A DNA stretch of 64,000 nucleotides, taken from positions 20,466,586-20,530,585 of the forward strand of contig CM030707.1 of the NCBI GenBank assembly GCA_017979445.1, in the 5' to 3' direction. Under the pieces are notes generated by a model that saw nothing but the letters and a program-made list of their open reading frames with translations, had not been told where the DNA came from and did no database searches. This document shows, piece after piece, positions 20,716 through 31,837 of the stretch; the first letter of the stretch is position 1; every line of letters starts with the position of its first letter. The DNA comes from Akebia trifoliata. Its lineage: Eukaryota; Streptophyta; Magnoliopsida; Ranunculales; Lardizabalaceae. The position numbers and the translations under genes were made by a program.

Positions 20716-23700
20716 CTAGACGAACGAGCGGCTCCTTCGGTGAGATGGACGACAATCATCTTGTATTACCGTCCCAATTCCATCTTCATCCATATCTTTA
20801 ATTCCATCAACTTTGCTCGAAACCCGACTCTCAGATTCCATCTTCGAAGAAGACGAAGACAACCGAAACGCAGTCTTCAATCCATTAATCAACCTCCATC
20901 CCAAACTCTTATCGCTCTTCGAATTCCCATTAGAAGAAGACTTCTCCGAAGAAGTAGAAGAACATAACACATTTTCTTTCTCTCTTCTATCACTGAAACT
21001 AAAACTTATCGACCCTCTCTCTCCTCTACCAATCAAGTTCCTACTTTCGGTACTAAAACGAAAGCTTTCTGATCGACTAGACTGTAATGCTTCTCTCTTC
21101 CTCTCGGACTCGCGTAAAAGCTCCTTCATATCCATGAGGTCTCTCTCTAGGGTTTGGATTTTGGAGGTGGTTGCATCCATCGACGCCTTCATTTGCGCCA
21201 CTTGGCGTAATGCTGCGTCACGTTGGAGGATGGCACCGAGAGTGATTGGTTGGTTGTTTTGGTTTGTTTTGACTTTGATTGCAGTTGAAGCTGAAGTTGA
21301 AGCTGCTGCAGTAGAGAAGATGGAGCGGCGAGTGTTGAGCTGCTCGACTAACATGGCTTGAACTATAAACCTTAATGGCAGTCTTGGGTTCTGGACTGCG
21401 TGTATGAGGAGCTGTGGTGAGAGCTTGTTACAATCAACTGAGTTGCAGATTAGGGTTTTCTCTTCTTCTGTCATTTTGCCTGTTTTTTCCTGTGAAAAAA
21501 GGTTTTTTCAGTCATTCTTGAAGAATACAAGGGTAGTTTCGGAAAATAATTGGTTCTTTTCAACCATTTTTGGCTCTATTAGAATGGGTTCTTGGAAATA
21601 CATCTTTGTTGAACACTTCGGCTTGAAGTGTGAAATGATCTGGATCGAAACTTTTTGTGACCTTACCCTATGATTGAGCAAAGGTTTCTATAAGGCTGAG
21701 ACGGGAGAAAGCAAAGGTTTTCTCGAGCTAGGATCCATCTTTTCTAAGGAATCCCATCTCAGCCGTCCATTTGATATGGTGGTTCCAAAAAGTGATGATT
21801 TTTTAACTCAGACTGACAGCAGCACTCGAAACTCACTGACGTGTCATGGGCAAAGAACTGTAGATTCTGTCTCTCGAGATACACAATAAACTTGTCATCT
21901 GCAGTTGTGTGTATCCCAAGCAAAAAAATCTATATTTCTTTACACATGACACGTCAATGAGTTTTTTAGTCCAACTGTCAGGTTGAGATCAAAAATCATT
22001 AGTCATTAGAAAAAAAGAAAAAAAAACCTTCTTTTGAGGTTGAATGTTGATATTTGAACTGGACCTGACTGGGTGACTCAAAAACTCAATAATGTAACAT
22101 AGGCAAAGAACCGTAGATTCTGTCCCTCGGGATATACAACCGACCTGCCATCTGCAGTTGAGTATCCTGAGGGAAAAAAATCAATGATTCTCTGGGCATG
22201 ACATGTCGGTGAGTTTTTGAGTCAGGCTGTTAGGTTGAGTTCAAAAATCATTAGTCTATGAGATTTTTCAATAGGCCGTAGTTCCACTAGCCCAGGTTAA
22301 CTCATCTCAAAAAAAAAAAAAAAAAAAAAAGTAATAAATAAATAAATAAAATTGGTCCTTGACAGAAAGCCCATAAAGATATGATCGGGCGCAAAATACA
22401 TAAACCCATTAAGTATGGGTCGTCCTACAGTCTGAGAATACTTTACCTGGCCCAGTCCAGTAATATATTGTATGTATACATACAGTGTATTATAGTTAGA
22501 TGTTAGATTTTTATAACCAAAAAGAAAATAAATATCAAAGCATATTATAAAATAACAAGTTTACCTTCTCTAACCAAAATTTTAAACTATGGTATTGGTA
22601 GAGACTCGATCCCTATTTTATCAAAATGCAATGGATTTCTCGTGCTTAGCCAACCTGATAGGGGCATGGGACTTGGGTTCTCAATTAAGCCCGCTAGCCT
22701 GGCTGTCCGACAAAACAAGGTCTAAGGCCTTCATATCAAGCCCACAAAGGTTGGGTTGGGCTTGAGCCTTATAGTGCCCAACCTTGTCTGGCCCAAGGCT
22801 CGACTTAATCTTAGAGAAATATTAATAATATATTTAATTATAAAAATATTTCTCGAATAAAAATGAAATATATTGTCTAATTACATTTTAATTCTCATCT
22901 ATAACCTTTATAGGTTAATAAGATATTAATTTCAATTTCGGCTGGATAGTCTTCAAACATGCACAAAAAAATTATTTGAAAAATGCAGTATTTTCATTAA
23001 AAGTAATAAATTTTAATCATTTTATTTGGCCCCAGTCAAGCCCAAGTACGTTAGGGCCAGACACAACTTAGGCCTATAACATAGAACCCGCCAGGGCCGG
23101 GTTAGGGCTTAACCAAGCCGGGTCCGATTATGTCCATTAGAATTGGCTTTGGGCTAGGGCTGGTCTAAGTATAGCCCATCTCTTTAGGTCCGGCTTGATT
23201 ATGGTCCAGCCGAATCCGGTCTGATCCCGCCCATTCACAACCCTATTAGGTAGTGGTAATAACGTAATTTTTTAGAAAATAATGAGTGAATGAATATTCT
23301 TCCTTACCACAAGATATAGATCCACAATTGTATAGAGAAGATCGTGATCCCGAGTAAACCGTCCGTGCATAGAATAGGCGATCATTTGGAATTCCTCGGC
23401 CGTTAAAGCCGTGATCTCATCCATCCAACCATTAACGCCATCAACTCCGTCCATCAAACCTAACGCTTCGATACATCTGGTCACCAGTGACACTCTCCCC
23501 TCAGACTCAGGAAGCAAGGCCAAGCACGAACGAAGAACGATGGTCGCGTACTCACAGTTAACGGAAACCGCCTGACAGAAATAAATCTCCGTTTTTCTTT
23601 TTAGGTTTCCGTCATCTTCGTCGTCTACCTCCGTCATATCCAGCAATTCGGCCGCGATCCTAAGTGCCGCGACGTTGAATGGCGTTATTACTATCTGTGA

Positions 23701-24988
23701 ACCGTAGCAGAATTCTACAATGGCGGAGAATGTTTCAGCCGTCAGCTTTAACGGCGGAGTTAGGGTTATATCAGACGAATCCGTTAAATGCCGTTTCAGA
23801 TAGCGACTCCTCGTTATCAGAGGATCCTAAGAAAAAAACATAAAAGAATAATAAATGCATAACGGCTGAGATGATAGTAAATTTCATAGAGATTCTCATC
23901 AACTAATCCCCAGAAAAAATACGTCTAATAAAAGTAAATTTGTTGTCCCACTATCATACAAGACAGTTGATGTCTCCTCGTTATCAGAGGATCCTAAGAA
24001 AAAAACATAAAAGAATAATAAATGCATAACGGCTGAGATGATAGTAAATTTCATAGAGATTCTCATCAACTAATCCCCAGAAAAAATACGTCTAATAAAA
24101 GTAAATTTGTTGTCCCACTATCATACAAGACAGTTGATGTCTCCTCCCTTGTGCCAGTCTGTAGGGCCCACTACTCTATCATGTAAAATAAAGTTTTAAA
24201 ACCCGACTCGGCTCATGATGCCCAGTAAGTCGAGTCCAGGGGAAAATTCTGGTGAGTCGACTTGAACAAGTCACATTAAAATATATTAAATTCATAAAAT
24301 ATTAAAATATATTAAATTCATAAAATATTAAAGTATAATTTGTAAATTAATCACCAAATGTAACCCCCACAAAATGCACAAAACCAATAACTAAAGATCT
24401 CTATGAAATTAAATATTTTTTAATTCCAAGCTTACACAGCTTTTTTTATTTTAAAAAAAATTCAGAATATTATTTCTTTAAAAATATTTTTCTACTATTT
24501 TAAAATGCATTTTTAAAAATAGTTTTTTGTGGGAAAAAAAAAAAAAAAACTCTTCGTCAACCATATTATTGGAAATATTTTCATGAAAGAAATTCAATTG
24601 TTTTAAATATTCTTAGCCAATCTACCCAAAAGATTATATGAGAAAAAAAAAGTGAAAATTAAAAGAACCTACCTTATGGAGTTGGAAACATTGATCTTGA
24701 ACATGTATCAAAACATCGGCTTGGAGTCCAGTTTCTAGAGACCTAATTAAACAAAAAATATATATATATATTATATATAAATTAATTAGAATGAGAGATT
24801 ATCAAATAAATGAATTAAGAAAAAAAAAAAAGAGGAAATATTTACCATCTCTCAATTAAATTTTGAAGAGGAGAAAGAGGAGAAGCAGTGAGAGAGGAAG
24901 AAAGAGAAGGAGAGTATGAAGAAGAGTAGTCTTCATGATCTTCCTCATAGATGGTCTCCACTACCCCTAAATCTTTCCAACCCCTCAT
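20716..24988 (-). CDS. BTB/POZ and NPH3 domain protein, At3g49900-like (4 exons)
   Basis: Exons on the minus strand: 24988-24846, 24742-24673, 23826-23308 and 21489-20716. All introns are GT-AG, frame is kept, and the product is 501 aa. It starts MRGWKDLGVVETIYEEDHED. The BTB fold (about residues 48-140) reads ERWSLETGLQADVLIHVQDQ, then DPLITRSRYLKRHL and IVEFCYGSQIVITPFNVAAL. The NPH3 region (about 150-300) includes HDLLYTIVDLYLVEKTGKMT, LICNSVDCNKLS and AVQNPRLPLRFIVQAMLVEQ. A coiled coil follows at about 340-380 (IQTLERDLMDMKELL), then a Ser-rich tail ending CRPSHRRSRSFV. Family members are CUL3 ubiquitin-ligase adaptors, some acting in phototropin and auxin signalling at the plasma membrane; the substrate of this one is unknown. 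Intron 2 holds a tandem duplication, intron 3 (1.8 kb) holds MITEs. Confidence 0.9.
21793..22008. mobile_element. Hairpin MITE in intron 3 of BTB-NPH3
   Basis: A near-complete inverted repeat. The left arm starts TGATTTTTTAACTCAGACTG; the right arm (reverse complement) starts TGATTTTTGATCTCAACCTG. Both arms continue through CTCA(C/T)TGACGTGTCATG. The loop includes CTGCAGTTGTGTGTATCCC. Relatives lie at 22047-22257 and 54885-55093. Confidence 0.7.
22047..22257. mobile_element. Second hairpin MITE of the same family
   Basis: Same architecture 40 bp downstream: a left arm with CTGACTGGGTGACTCAAAAACTC, a loop with CTGCAGTTGAGTATCC, and a right arm ending TTCAAAAATCATTAGTC. Arms match as inverted repeats with substitutions. 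Confidence 0.65.
22640..23245. repeat. GC-richer intronic repeat with GGGCC-type motifs
   Basis: The segment holds many AGCCCA/TGGGCT and GGCCC/GGGCC words. It ends with CCCGCCCATTCACAACCCTA, whose reverse complement resembles the common plant hAT-like MITE start TAGGGTTGTGAATGGGCGGG. The other end is not clear, so this may be a truncated copy. It lies within intron 3 of the BTB-NPH3 gene. Confidence 0.45.
23807..24140. repeat. Perfect 167-bp tandem duplication across an exon-3 acceptor
   Basis: Copies at 23807-23973 and 23974-24140 appear identical base for base, with 6 bp of junction homology (ctcctc) at 24141. Each copy contains the sequence that, on the minus strand, reads TTTTTTTCTTAG|GATCCTCTG, the intron-2 acceptor and first 20 bases of exon 3 of the BTB-NPH3 gene. 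The copy at 23807 joins the true exon. The copy at 23974 is met first during transcription and would read into a stop after about 22 codons. Confidence 0.92.
24275..24335. repeat. Short AT-rich tandem duplication
   Basis: Two adjacent copies of an approximately 29-bp unit containing AAATATATTAAATTCATAAA, in intron 2 of the BTB-NPH3 gene. Confidence 0.6.
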
Positions 24989-26068
24989 ATTTTCTTCTCC
25001 TCACCTATAGAAAACCCAGTTTTTCAAGCTTTCCAATTCTTCTTACTCTCATTAGGCTTTTTCTTGGGTTGGGGGAGAGGAGGGGAGGGGATCTCTCTGT
25101 TAAATTGGTTGAGCATTAATTGCTTCCAGTGAGGAATATTAAATGCAGCCATAAACTCACCCATATCCCCTTTTCTTCCATTTTAATAATTTGAATCTTA
25201 TTTGGATTTTGGTAGAAAAGGGTTGGATTTTCTCAATAACCAAGTGATTTGCCTCATTGATCATATTGGTATTATGGGCTTGGGTTTGGTCTTGGCATCG
25301 TGTTTATTGTAGTTTGATGACTTATTTTTTAGAATGTTAGTTTTGATCAAAGTTTACCCAATAAAATAAGTAATTTTGTATTAGATTTGGTCGTTTAGCG
25401 TTCAACAAGTATGGTATGGGGATTTTTTTATTTTTTATTTATAGTATATTTTGGATTTATCATTTAAATGTCGAATAAAAATGGATAACGACATTCAACA
25501 ATGAATATTATTGTAGAATTACTATGCGAATAAGAAACTCGGAACACATAACATTAGTACTATCGGATTTAACAAGTAAGGATTATTATAAATGAAATGC
25601 CATGCAGTGGGAGTAATTCGGTAACTCAATCTAATAATAAAGATTCATGGTCGAAAACTCAACTTTACTAACAAGGATTGGAATCCTTTCCCAAGGATAT
25701 AGGAATTGGTAACTTTCACACTCATTATAGTATCCTGATAACGATGTGGGAGTAGGCTTCTGTGTAACTGTCGTCAAGATTCATGGAAAATGATAGTCTC
25801 GGCTCCACAAAATCCAAGAAACATATAAGTATGATTAACGACAAGAAAGCGGGGTTTTTTGCAAAAGATGTTAATTAGTCTATTTAAACAAATTTTTCCT
25901 CTTCGAAAAATGTTGAAGTTACATGAAATAACATTCGAAGTAGCACGGAGAATGTACTTGATTGTGTAGAAAATCGTAGATGCTTTTCTCGAGATATGAG
26001 TATTATGCACTTGAGTGTTATTTCATGTCATTGTAATAAGGTTCTTTCTTATTTGTTCATTTTTTTAT
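24989..26068. other. Intergenic, upstream of BTB-NPH3
   Basis: The first 150 bp should include the 5' leader and core promoter of the minus-strand gene. A purine-rich block (GGGGGAGAGGAGGGGAGGGG on plus, so pyrimidine-rich on the transcript) lies at 25070-25089. No convincing TATA box is assigned. The rest is AT-rich with no gene recognised. Confidence 0.4.
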
Positions 26069-26455
26069 GGGAGCAGTCCGGCAGCCCTAAAGTTTGCCAA
26101 GTTTGGTGCCAAACATTTTTTGTAAATCACTTTTGATGGGGTTAGAAGTTTTGGAATAAGCTGATTTTTTGTGAGAATGATCTCTACGGTGAACAGATAG
26201 TCCTCACAAAAAATCAGCTCCTTTTGAAACTTCTAACCCTAGTTTACAAGTTGAAGAATTGTGGACCATCCAATTTTTGTAAATCACTTTTGAGGGGTTA
26301 GAAGTTTTGAAATAGACTGATTTTTGGTGAGGATGATCTCCTCATCATAGAGATCATCCTTATAAAAAATCAGCTCATTCCAAAGCTTCTAACCCGTATT
26401 TTGAAAAATGTTTGGCACCAAACTTGGCAAACTTTAGGGCTGCTGAACCGTCCCC
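26069..26455. mobile_element. MITE with two internal hairpin modules
   Basis: Terminal inverted repeats of about 45 bp: left GCAGCCCTAAAGTTTGCC, right GGCAAACTTTAGGGCTGC, extending through GGTGCCAAACATTTTT. Between them are two tandem modules, each itself a hairpin: TTAGAAGTTTTG...GCTGATTTTTTGTGA / TCACAAAAAATCAGC...CTTCTAA. No coding capacity. Confidence 0.75.
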
Positions 26456-26485
26456 TTTTTTTATATATCATTTTATGTTAATCTA

Positions 26486-26871
26486 GGAAGCGGATCGTGG
26501 GACATAAGTAAAAACAATGTAATGACAATCATTTTTCAAAATATGGGTTAAAAGTTTCAGATTGAAATGATTTTTTGTGATGGTGATCTCTATGATGAGA
26601 AGATCATCCTAAAAAAATTCAGCCTAATCTAACACTTCTAACCCCATCGAAAGTGATTTAAAATGTAGATCGTCAATTTTTTACCAATAATTTATAAATC
26701 ACTTTTGATGGATTTAGAAGTTTCAAATTGGGCTGATTTTTTGTGAGGATGATCTTCTCATCATAGAGATCATCCTCACAAAAAATCAGCTCAATCCAAA
26801 ACTTCTAAATCATATTTTGAAAAACCATTATTTTTACATATGTTTTTACTTATGTCCTATGATCTGCCCCC
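26486..26871. mobile_element. Related two-hairpin MITE with different termini
   Basis: Terminal repeats differ from the neighbour: left GGACATAAGTAAAAAC, right GTTTTTACTTATGTCC. The interior again has two hairpin modules built from the same TTAGAAGTTT / GCTGATTTTTTGTGAGGATGA sequence. It lies 30 bp from the first element. Confidence 0.75.
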
Positions 26872-28063
26872 ATTAATCTAATTAAGAACTCTAATTGATC
26901 TAACTTAATTGTCTTAATCCTTTTGTCAGGTACCATACCATTGTTTCAAAATCTTTGAGAGGTTGGCGTTGCTATGTGCCTTGAGATGTAGAAACGACGA
27001 CATTTTTCCTCAAAATGCCCATGATCAAAAATAAAATATCTTTGACTTTGGAAACTTTGAAATGATGTCATGTTGCATTTCTAACGACATCGATGATCAT
27101 ATTTGAGATAAAGAACAGATGGCGACGATGAAGGCTTGCAAGTACTCAAAATCTTTTTTTTTTTTCTTCTTTTCTTTTATTACCTTCAAAATAAATGCAT
27201 TGATGTAGAATAAGGAACTAACCAACTATATTTTTCCTTGTATTAATATTTTACTTGATTCATCTTTGCCTCAATATGTAACCTTCCAAGTTTAAGAAAA
27301 AAGAAAATTAATGAAGAAAATATCTTCTGACTGTTAATTTCAAATTCAAATGTACCATTTAAAACTTATGAATTGAATTCTATAGATTTAAACCATTTAA
27401 TTTTGAATTTCAAATCACAACCTTTTATTTAAAAACCCGAAGATATGATCGTGCGGATCAAATCCCTTCCATCCAATTAAGTATGAAAACTAATGATTTT
27501 GTATAATCGAAGACCAATAAATTAGGGGTGTCAATGGGTACTTGATTAATTAATATGAGGTAAGGATCCAAAGTCAATTATATATCCCAATTTTTTGTCT
27601 AACTCATTTGATATTGAAATCAAAATTACTAGAAATTGAAATACTTCTTTACTATGATAATTAGAAAAGGTAGAATTTGAGTGGTCATAAATGCCCTTAC
27701 TTTTATATTTAAATTTAATATAGTCAAAGTCATTTTAGCATAAAATAAAATAAAAACAAGAAAATTGCAACCCACAACCATATAATCAAGTTGGTAATTT
27801 TAAAAATTACAAAAACATCTTTTTTTTACTATGTAATATTCAAAATACCTTTAATCAATATATTAAATTACAAATAAACCCTTTTGATACGGTTGAGCAT
27901 GCAACCTTCTAATCATATATAATAAGATTCCCATTAAATACCCTAACCATTAGATCTAGATCCACCCAATTGTTAACTCACTTGATGAGACATTGGGTCA
28001 GAAGATTGGATTGGAAACGTGTATTTTGGGAACTCAAACGTTATCATAATTCAATATGTTAAT
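26872..28063. other. Intergenic, nothing recognised
   Basis: AT-rich sequence without a supported gene, RNA or repeat. Short homopolymer runs only. Confidence 0.4.
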
Positions 28064-28584
28064 TAGGGGTGCAACTTGATTCGGATTGGTTCGATTTGTG
28101 GCAAAATTGTAATTGAATCGACCTATGTCGATTCCACTAAATAAACACTATAATCGAACTAAAATGCTCATAGAACCGAACCGAACCAAACCAACCAATT
28201 TAGGGCTGATTTAGTTCGATTCTATGGGTTGCCAATATCCTATAATTCTGCTTGGAAACAACATATTTTTAATGAAAATAGATAATGAATATGAAATTTT
28301 ATATAATAAGTCGTTAATTGATCCACACAAAATGTCATTCATTTACCCATAAAATAAAGTCATTAATCTATGTGCTAAATAATCATTAAAAACGTAGTAA
28401 TTCATTATGAGTTGGGTTCTTGGTTTTGGTTTGGTTTGATACAAGCTTTGAATTGAAAATCGAACCAAATTGACCTGTTCTCCATTATCTTAACCGAAAA
28501 TTGAACCGCAACTTGCTCCAAACCAACCCAAAGCCATCATTTTGGTTCGGTTCTCAGTTTGAACTGGACCAAGTTGCACCCCTA
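28064..28584. mobile_element. MITE with GGGGTGCAACTTG termini, copy 1
   Basis: Left end TAGGGGTGCAACTTGATTCGG; right end CCAAGTTGCACCCCTA, inverted. Subterminal regions carry repeated ACCGAACC/GGTTCGGTT words. A second copy lies at 37283-37789. Confidence 0.75.
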
Positions 28585-29454
28585 CCATTAACGTATCGAC
28601 AAGAGTCAAAAACCTATTCATTCTAATCAGATAAATTTGGATATGGATCGAGGACTTGGGTTCCAAAAAGGATCCATTTAATAAAATGTGGAAGAAAAAA
28701 CAAAAAGCATGTTAATTTTATTATATATTTTGTTTAAATATATGAAATCAAATCAAATTTTATCTGACACATAACCAATCCAATTGTTGCTTGCTTGGAT
28801 TTGAATCCAATATCGAGTTAGGATAAAAACCCAATTTGACAGAGGATTCTATCCATTCTTATCAGATTGATTCTGGCTAATTGGAGACCAGATCGGCCCT
28901 GATCAGCTCAGGACCCGATCCATTAATAGCACCCCTTCTCTATGGTTAAATGACCAAATCAAAAAAACTGGTTTTGGGTATTTAGGTTGAATCTATACTG
29001 TCCAAGTACCATCTTATGGACCCGGACCTCAAAGCCCATAAACTGACCCATTAAATCTTCTACGACGACAATTAGCATGCATGTTTCATGTACAAATCTA
29101 AAGTCCAAACCATTTAACCCAATCGACACATATCTTTATTCTAAAAATTATATTTTTGAGTTACCAAGGATCGAGATTGATTTCCATCTAATACTACATG
29201 AAAACATGTGCAAGACCTTTAACCAAAACAAAGAAAAGAAAATTTCTAGTGTCGAGCAATGGCTAGGATAAGAAATTCCTTAGAGATTTTTAGGAAAACT
29301 TATACATATTTTAGAAAGAGAGATTCTATTGCCGCGCCATCTTTTGCTTACGCCACCTCAATTCATAGGTAAATTTGATCACCAAAGAATTAGCACACAT
29401 TTGGGGTGGTGTTAGCAAAAGTTGGTGGACAATATACTCTCTTAGTAAAAAATC
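28585..29454. other. Intergenic, nothing recognised
   Basis: No gene or clear repeat supported; contains scattered retroelement-like low-complexity sequence. Confidence 0.35.
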
Positions 29455-30590
29455 CCTAAGAAAAGAGTTGTGCTTTTAGTGACCACTATATACATTCTCT
29501 GCATCCACTTTAATTTTTTTTTAAAGGGAATTACACTAATACCCTCATCGAATTACTTTACAAACTCATTATCTTCTCCATCTATCTATCTATCTACCTA
29601 ATGAAAATCTCAACTATCTCACCATCTTCCCTATCCATTCTTTCCTTCTCTAAAGTGTACATCTCTCTTTCTCTTTTTCAATCTTCTTCTCTTTTGTATT
29701 CATTTCTTTTTGAGTTTTGTGAGGGGTTGAATCCATTGAAATTAGGTTTTAGTTTTTTTTTTTTTTTCAAAAATCTTTTTTCTTTTATTTTTCTTTTACC
29801 TTTTTTGCATTAAATCATCAAAGAAAACAGAAAAATCACTATTAAAATTTTCAAAACGATGATTTCGAATCGAAAAATTCAAAGTTTGTTGACATATTTT
29901 GTTCGGTAGATTCATATTGAACTTATTTTTACTGATTCGATAAGTATCTTATCGAACATAACTTCATACTTGCACATTACAAAATTGATTTAGTGAGAGT
30001 CTATCGAAGCACCCATAGGTTTTTTTTTTATAGATATTGTTCAATAGGCCCATACCAAACTTGTTTTAGAAGATTTAGTAATTATCTTAGTAGATATAAT
30101 TTTTTAGCAAACATTAGAAAGTTTTGTTTAGTAGGCACTTATCGAATCGATTTTGTAATGTTGATACTTACCAAATCGACTAAAATAAGTTTTGTCTGAA
30201 CCTACCAAACAAAATCTGTCAAAAATTTGGAGTTCTTCAATTTGAAATCATTGTTTTGAAGGGTTTAATAGTGATTTTTCTATATTCTTTGATGATTTAA
30301 TGTAAAAAATATTAAAAAAAAAAATAATCAAAGAAATAAGATTCTTGAAAAAAAAAATACTTAAATCTAATCTCCATTTATTCAACCTCTTATAAAACTC
30401 AAAAGGAGATGAATATGAAGAATATAACAAGAAGATTAAGGGGAAGAGAGGAAGTAGGGTGGAAAAGAAAGAGAGAAGATGACGGTTGTAGGGAGAAAGG
30501 TAAAAATATAATTTTCAATTTTTTTTAAAACTTAAGTGAGTGCGAAGAGCGTATATGATGGGCGCCAGTAACACTCCTAAGAAAACTATA
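29455..30590. mobile_element. Fold-back (long inverted-repeat) element
   Basis: The two halves are inverted, imperfect copies. Left: TTTTTGAGTTTTGTGAGGGG near 29709 and CATTAAATCATCAAAGAA near 29809. Right: CTTATAAAACTCAAAAGGAG near 30389 and TTCTTTGATGATTTAATG near 30285. Arms are about 400 bp each with a roughly 200-bp centre rich in TCGGTAGATTCA / CCTACCAAAC-like words. A diverged relative lies at 35345-36390. No transposase is seen. Confidence 0.6.
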
Positions 30591-30744
30591 TTTCTAATTT
30601 TATTTCAATAATCAAACATATGATAAAAAGAAACCAATTCTTCTTCTTTAACAACCCATTGAATATATTTTGATTGCCCATGAAAAATAGATGGGAACGA
30701 CTTCCTCATAGAATAAAACAAGAGTCCGAATAACCTTATTAAGT

Positions 30745-31060
30745 TAGTAAGGATTTCACCCTCACTAAGGGACCTTGAGCTCACTTTGTGACATCAGAAA
30801 ACATGATTTAATGTTTTAAAGTTGTAAAGGACAAAATTCTATAAGATTTGAATAAAATTTCAAAACAAAATTATTTTTAACCATTGTATTTCAATTTTAA
30901 ATTTGAGAATTAGGTGGAATTTCAATAGCGGTCAATCTTCAAAACCTTGGATCTAATTAAAAAAGAAATTGCTTTTCTGGCAAAAAATGAATCGGAATTT
31001 TTCAAAGAAGCTTAGGGGGTATGTGGTGTTGGATTGGTGATGGGGGTAATAATCCATTTG
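30745..31060. repeat. Dispersed direct repeat, copy upstream of RPL26
   Basis: Shares with 34455-34760 the block AGTAAGGATTTCACCCTCACTAAGGG...CTTGAGCTCACTTTGTGACATC, then CAAAACCTT(G/A)GATC and GTGGTGTTGGATTG in the same order and orientation. The two copies flank the RPL26 gene. Confidence 0.65.
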
Positions 31061-31269
31061 AGGATGCCACTCTTTGAAAGGCTTTAAAGTTAGGAAAATG
31101 TTTCTTATACAATTTTTATGCTTTTATATTTAAGGAAAATTCAGCATCCAACGGTTGAGATGGAAATTTATTTATAGAGATTCCAACAAGAATTAGGAAA
31201 TCTTTACTAATCTGAAACATTCGTTGGACACAAAGTGTCCAATATCGTTGTACTCTAGAAACGTCACCC

Positions 31270-31300
31270 TATATAACAGAAACCCTAACCCTAATTTTCA
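31270..31300 (+). promoter_or_regulatory. TATA box and telo-box of RPL26
   Basis: TATATAA at 31270-31276 is followed by AAACCCTAACCCTAA at 31280-31294. Telo-box motifs near the transcription start are a known feature of plant ribosomal-protein promoters, linked to expression in dividing cells. A pyrimidine-rich leader follows. The start of transcription is inferred near 31300. Confidence 0.7.
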
Positions 31301-31362
31301 CTCTCTTGCTTCCATTTGCAGACAGACAGAGAGAGAAACAGAGAGGATTTGCAGAGAGAGAG

Positions 31363-31803
31363 ATGAAGTACAATCCTAGGGTTTCTAGTTCAAGGCGGAA
31401 GAACCGCAAAGCCCATTTCACAGCTCCATCGAGCATCCGTCGTGTTCTCATGAGTGCACCTCTCTCTTCTGATCTTCGCACCAAGTACAACGTTCGATCT
31501 GTACCAGTTCGCAAAGACGACGAAGTTCAAGTTGTTCGAGGAACCTATAAGGGTCGAGAAGGCAAAGTGGTTCAAGTCTATCGTCGCAAATGGGTGATTC
31601 ATGTGGAGAGGATTACAAGAGAGAAGGTTAATGGATCTACCGTTAATGTTGGCATCAACCCTTCGAAGGTCGTCATCACGAAGCTTAGACTTGATAAGGA
31701 TCGAAAATCGCTTCTCGATCGCAAGGCGAAGGGACGAGCTGCCGCGGAGAAAGATAAGGGGACTAAGTTCACTGCAGAGGATATCATGCAGAACGTTGAT
31801 TGA
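31363..31803 (+). CDS. RPL26: 60S ribosomal protein L26 (uL24)
   Basis: Single-exon 146-aa protein of the cytosolic large ribosomal subunit; uL24 binds 25S rRNA near the polypeptide exit tunnel. The start [19 protein letters not shown] is the invariant eukaryotic L26 N-terminus, so the ATG at 31363 is chosen over an in-frame ATG 57 bases upstream that would add an uncharacteristic leader. The KOW motif (about residues 48-78) reads [20 protein letters not shown]. The C-terminus is basic and ends [11 protein letters not shown]. Length and composition are normal for plant L26. Upstream are a TATA box, a telo-box and a CT-rich leader, fitting strong growth-linked expression. No breaks or odd residues are seen. 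Lack of an intron is usual for plant copies of this gene. Confidence 0.97.
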   Translation: MKYNPRVSSSRRKNRKAHFTAPSSIRRVLMSAPLSSDLRTKYNVRSVPVRKDDEVQVVRGTYKGREGKVVQVYRRKWVIHVERITREKVNGSTVNVGINPSKVVITKLRLDKDRKSLLDRKAKGRAAAEKDKGTKFTAEDIMQNVD

Positions 31804-31837
31804 TCGATTCAGGTTATGTTTTTATTAATGGGTTTTT

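Noticed and set aside
20813..21361. 182-codon plus-strand open frame
   Set aside because: It is the antisense of exon 4 of the BTB-NPH3 gene, whose minus-strand reading has clear family motifs.
31280..31294. Telomere-like repeat
   Set aside because: Only two AACCCTA units at the expected promoter position of a ribosomal-protein gene; this is a telo-box, not telomeric DNA.
31306..31362. Upstream in-frame ATG giving RPL26 a 19-residue extension
   Set aside because: The conserved L26 N-terminus begins at [10 protein letters not shown] (31363); the extension lies in the leader just after the inferred transcription start.
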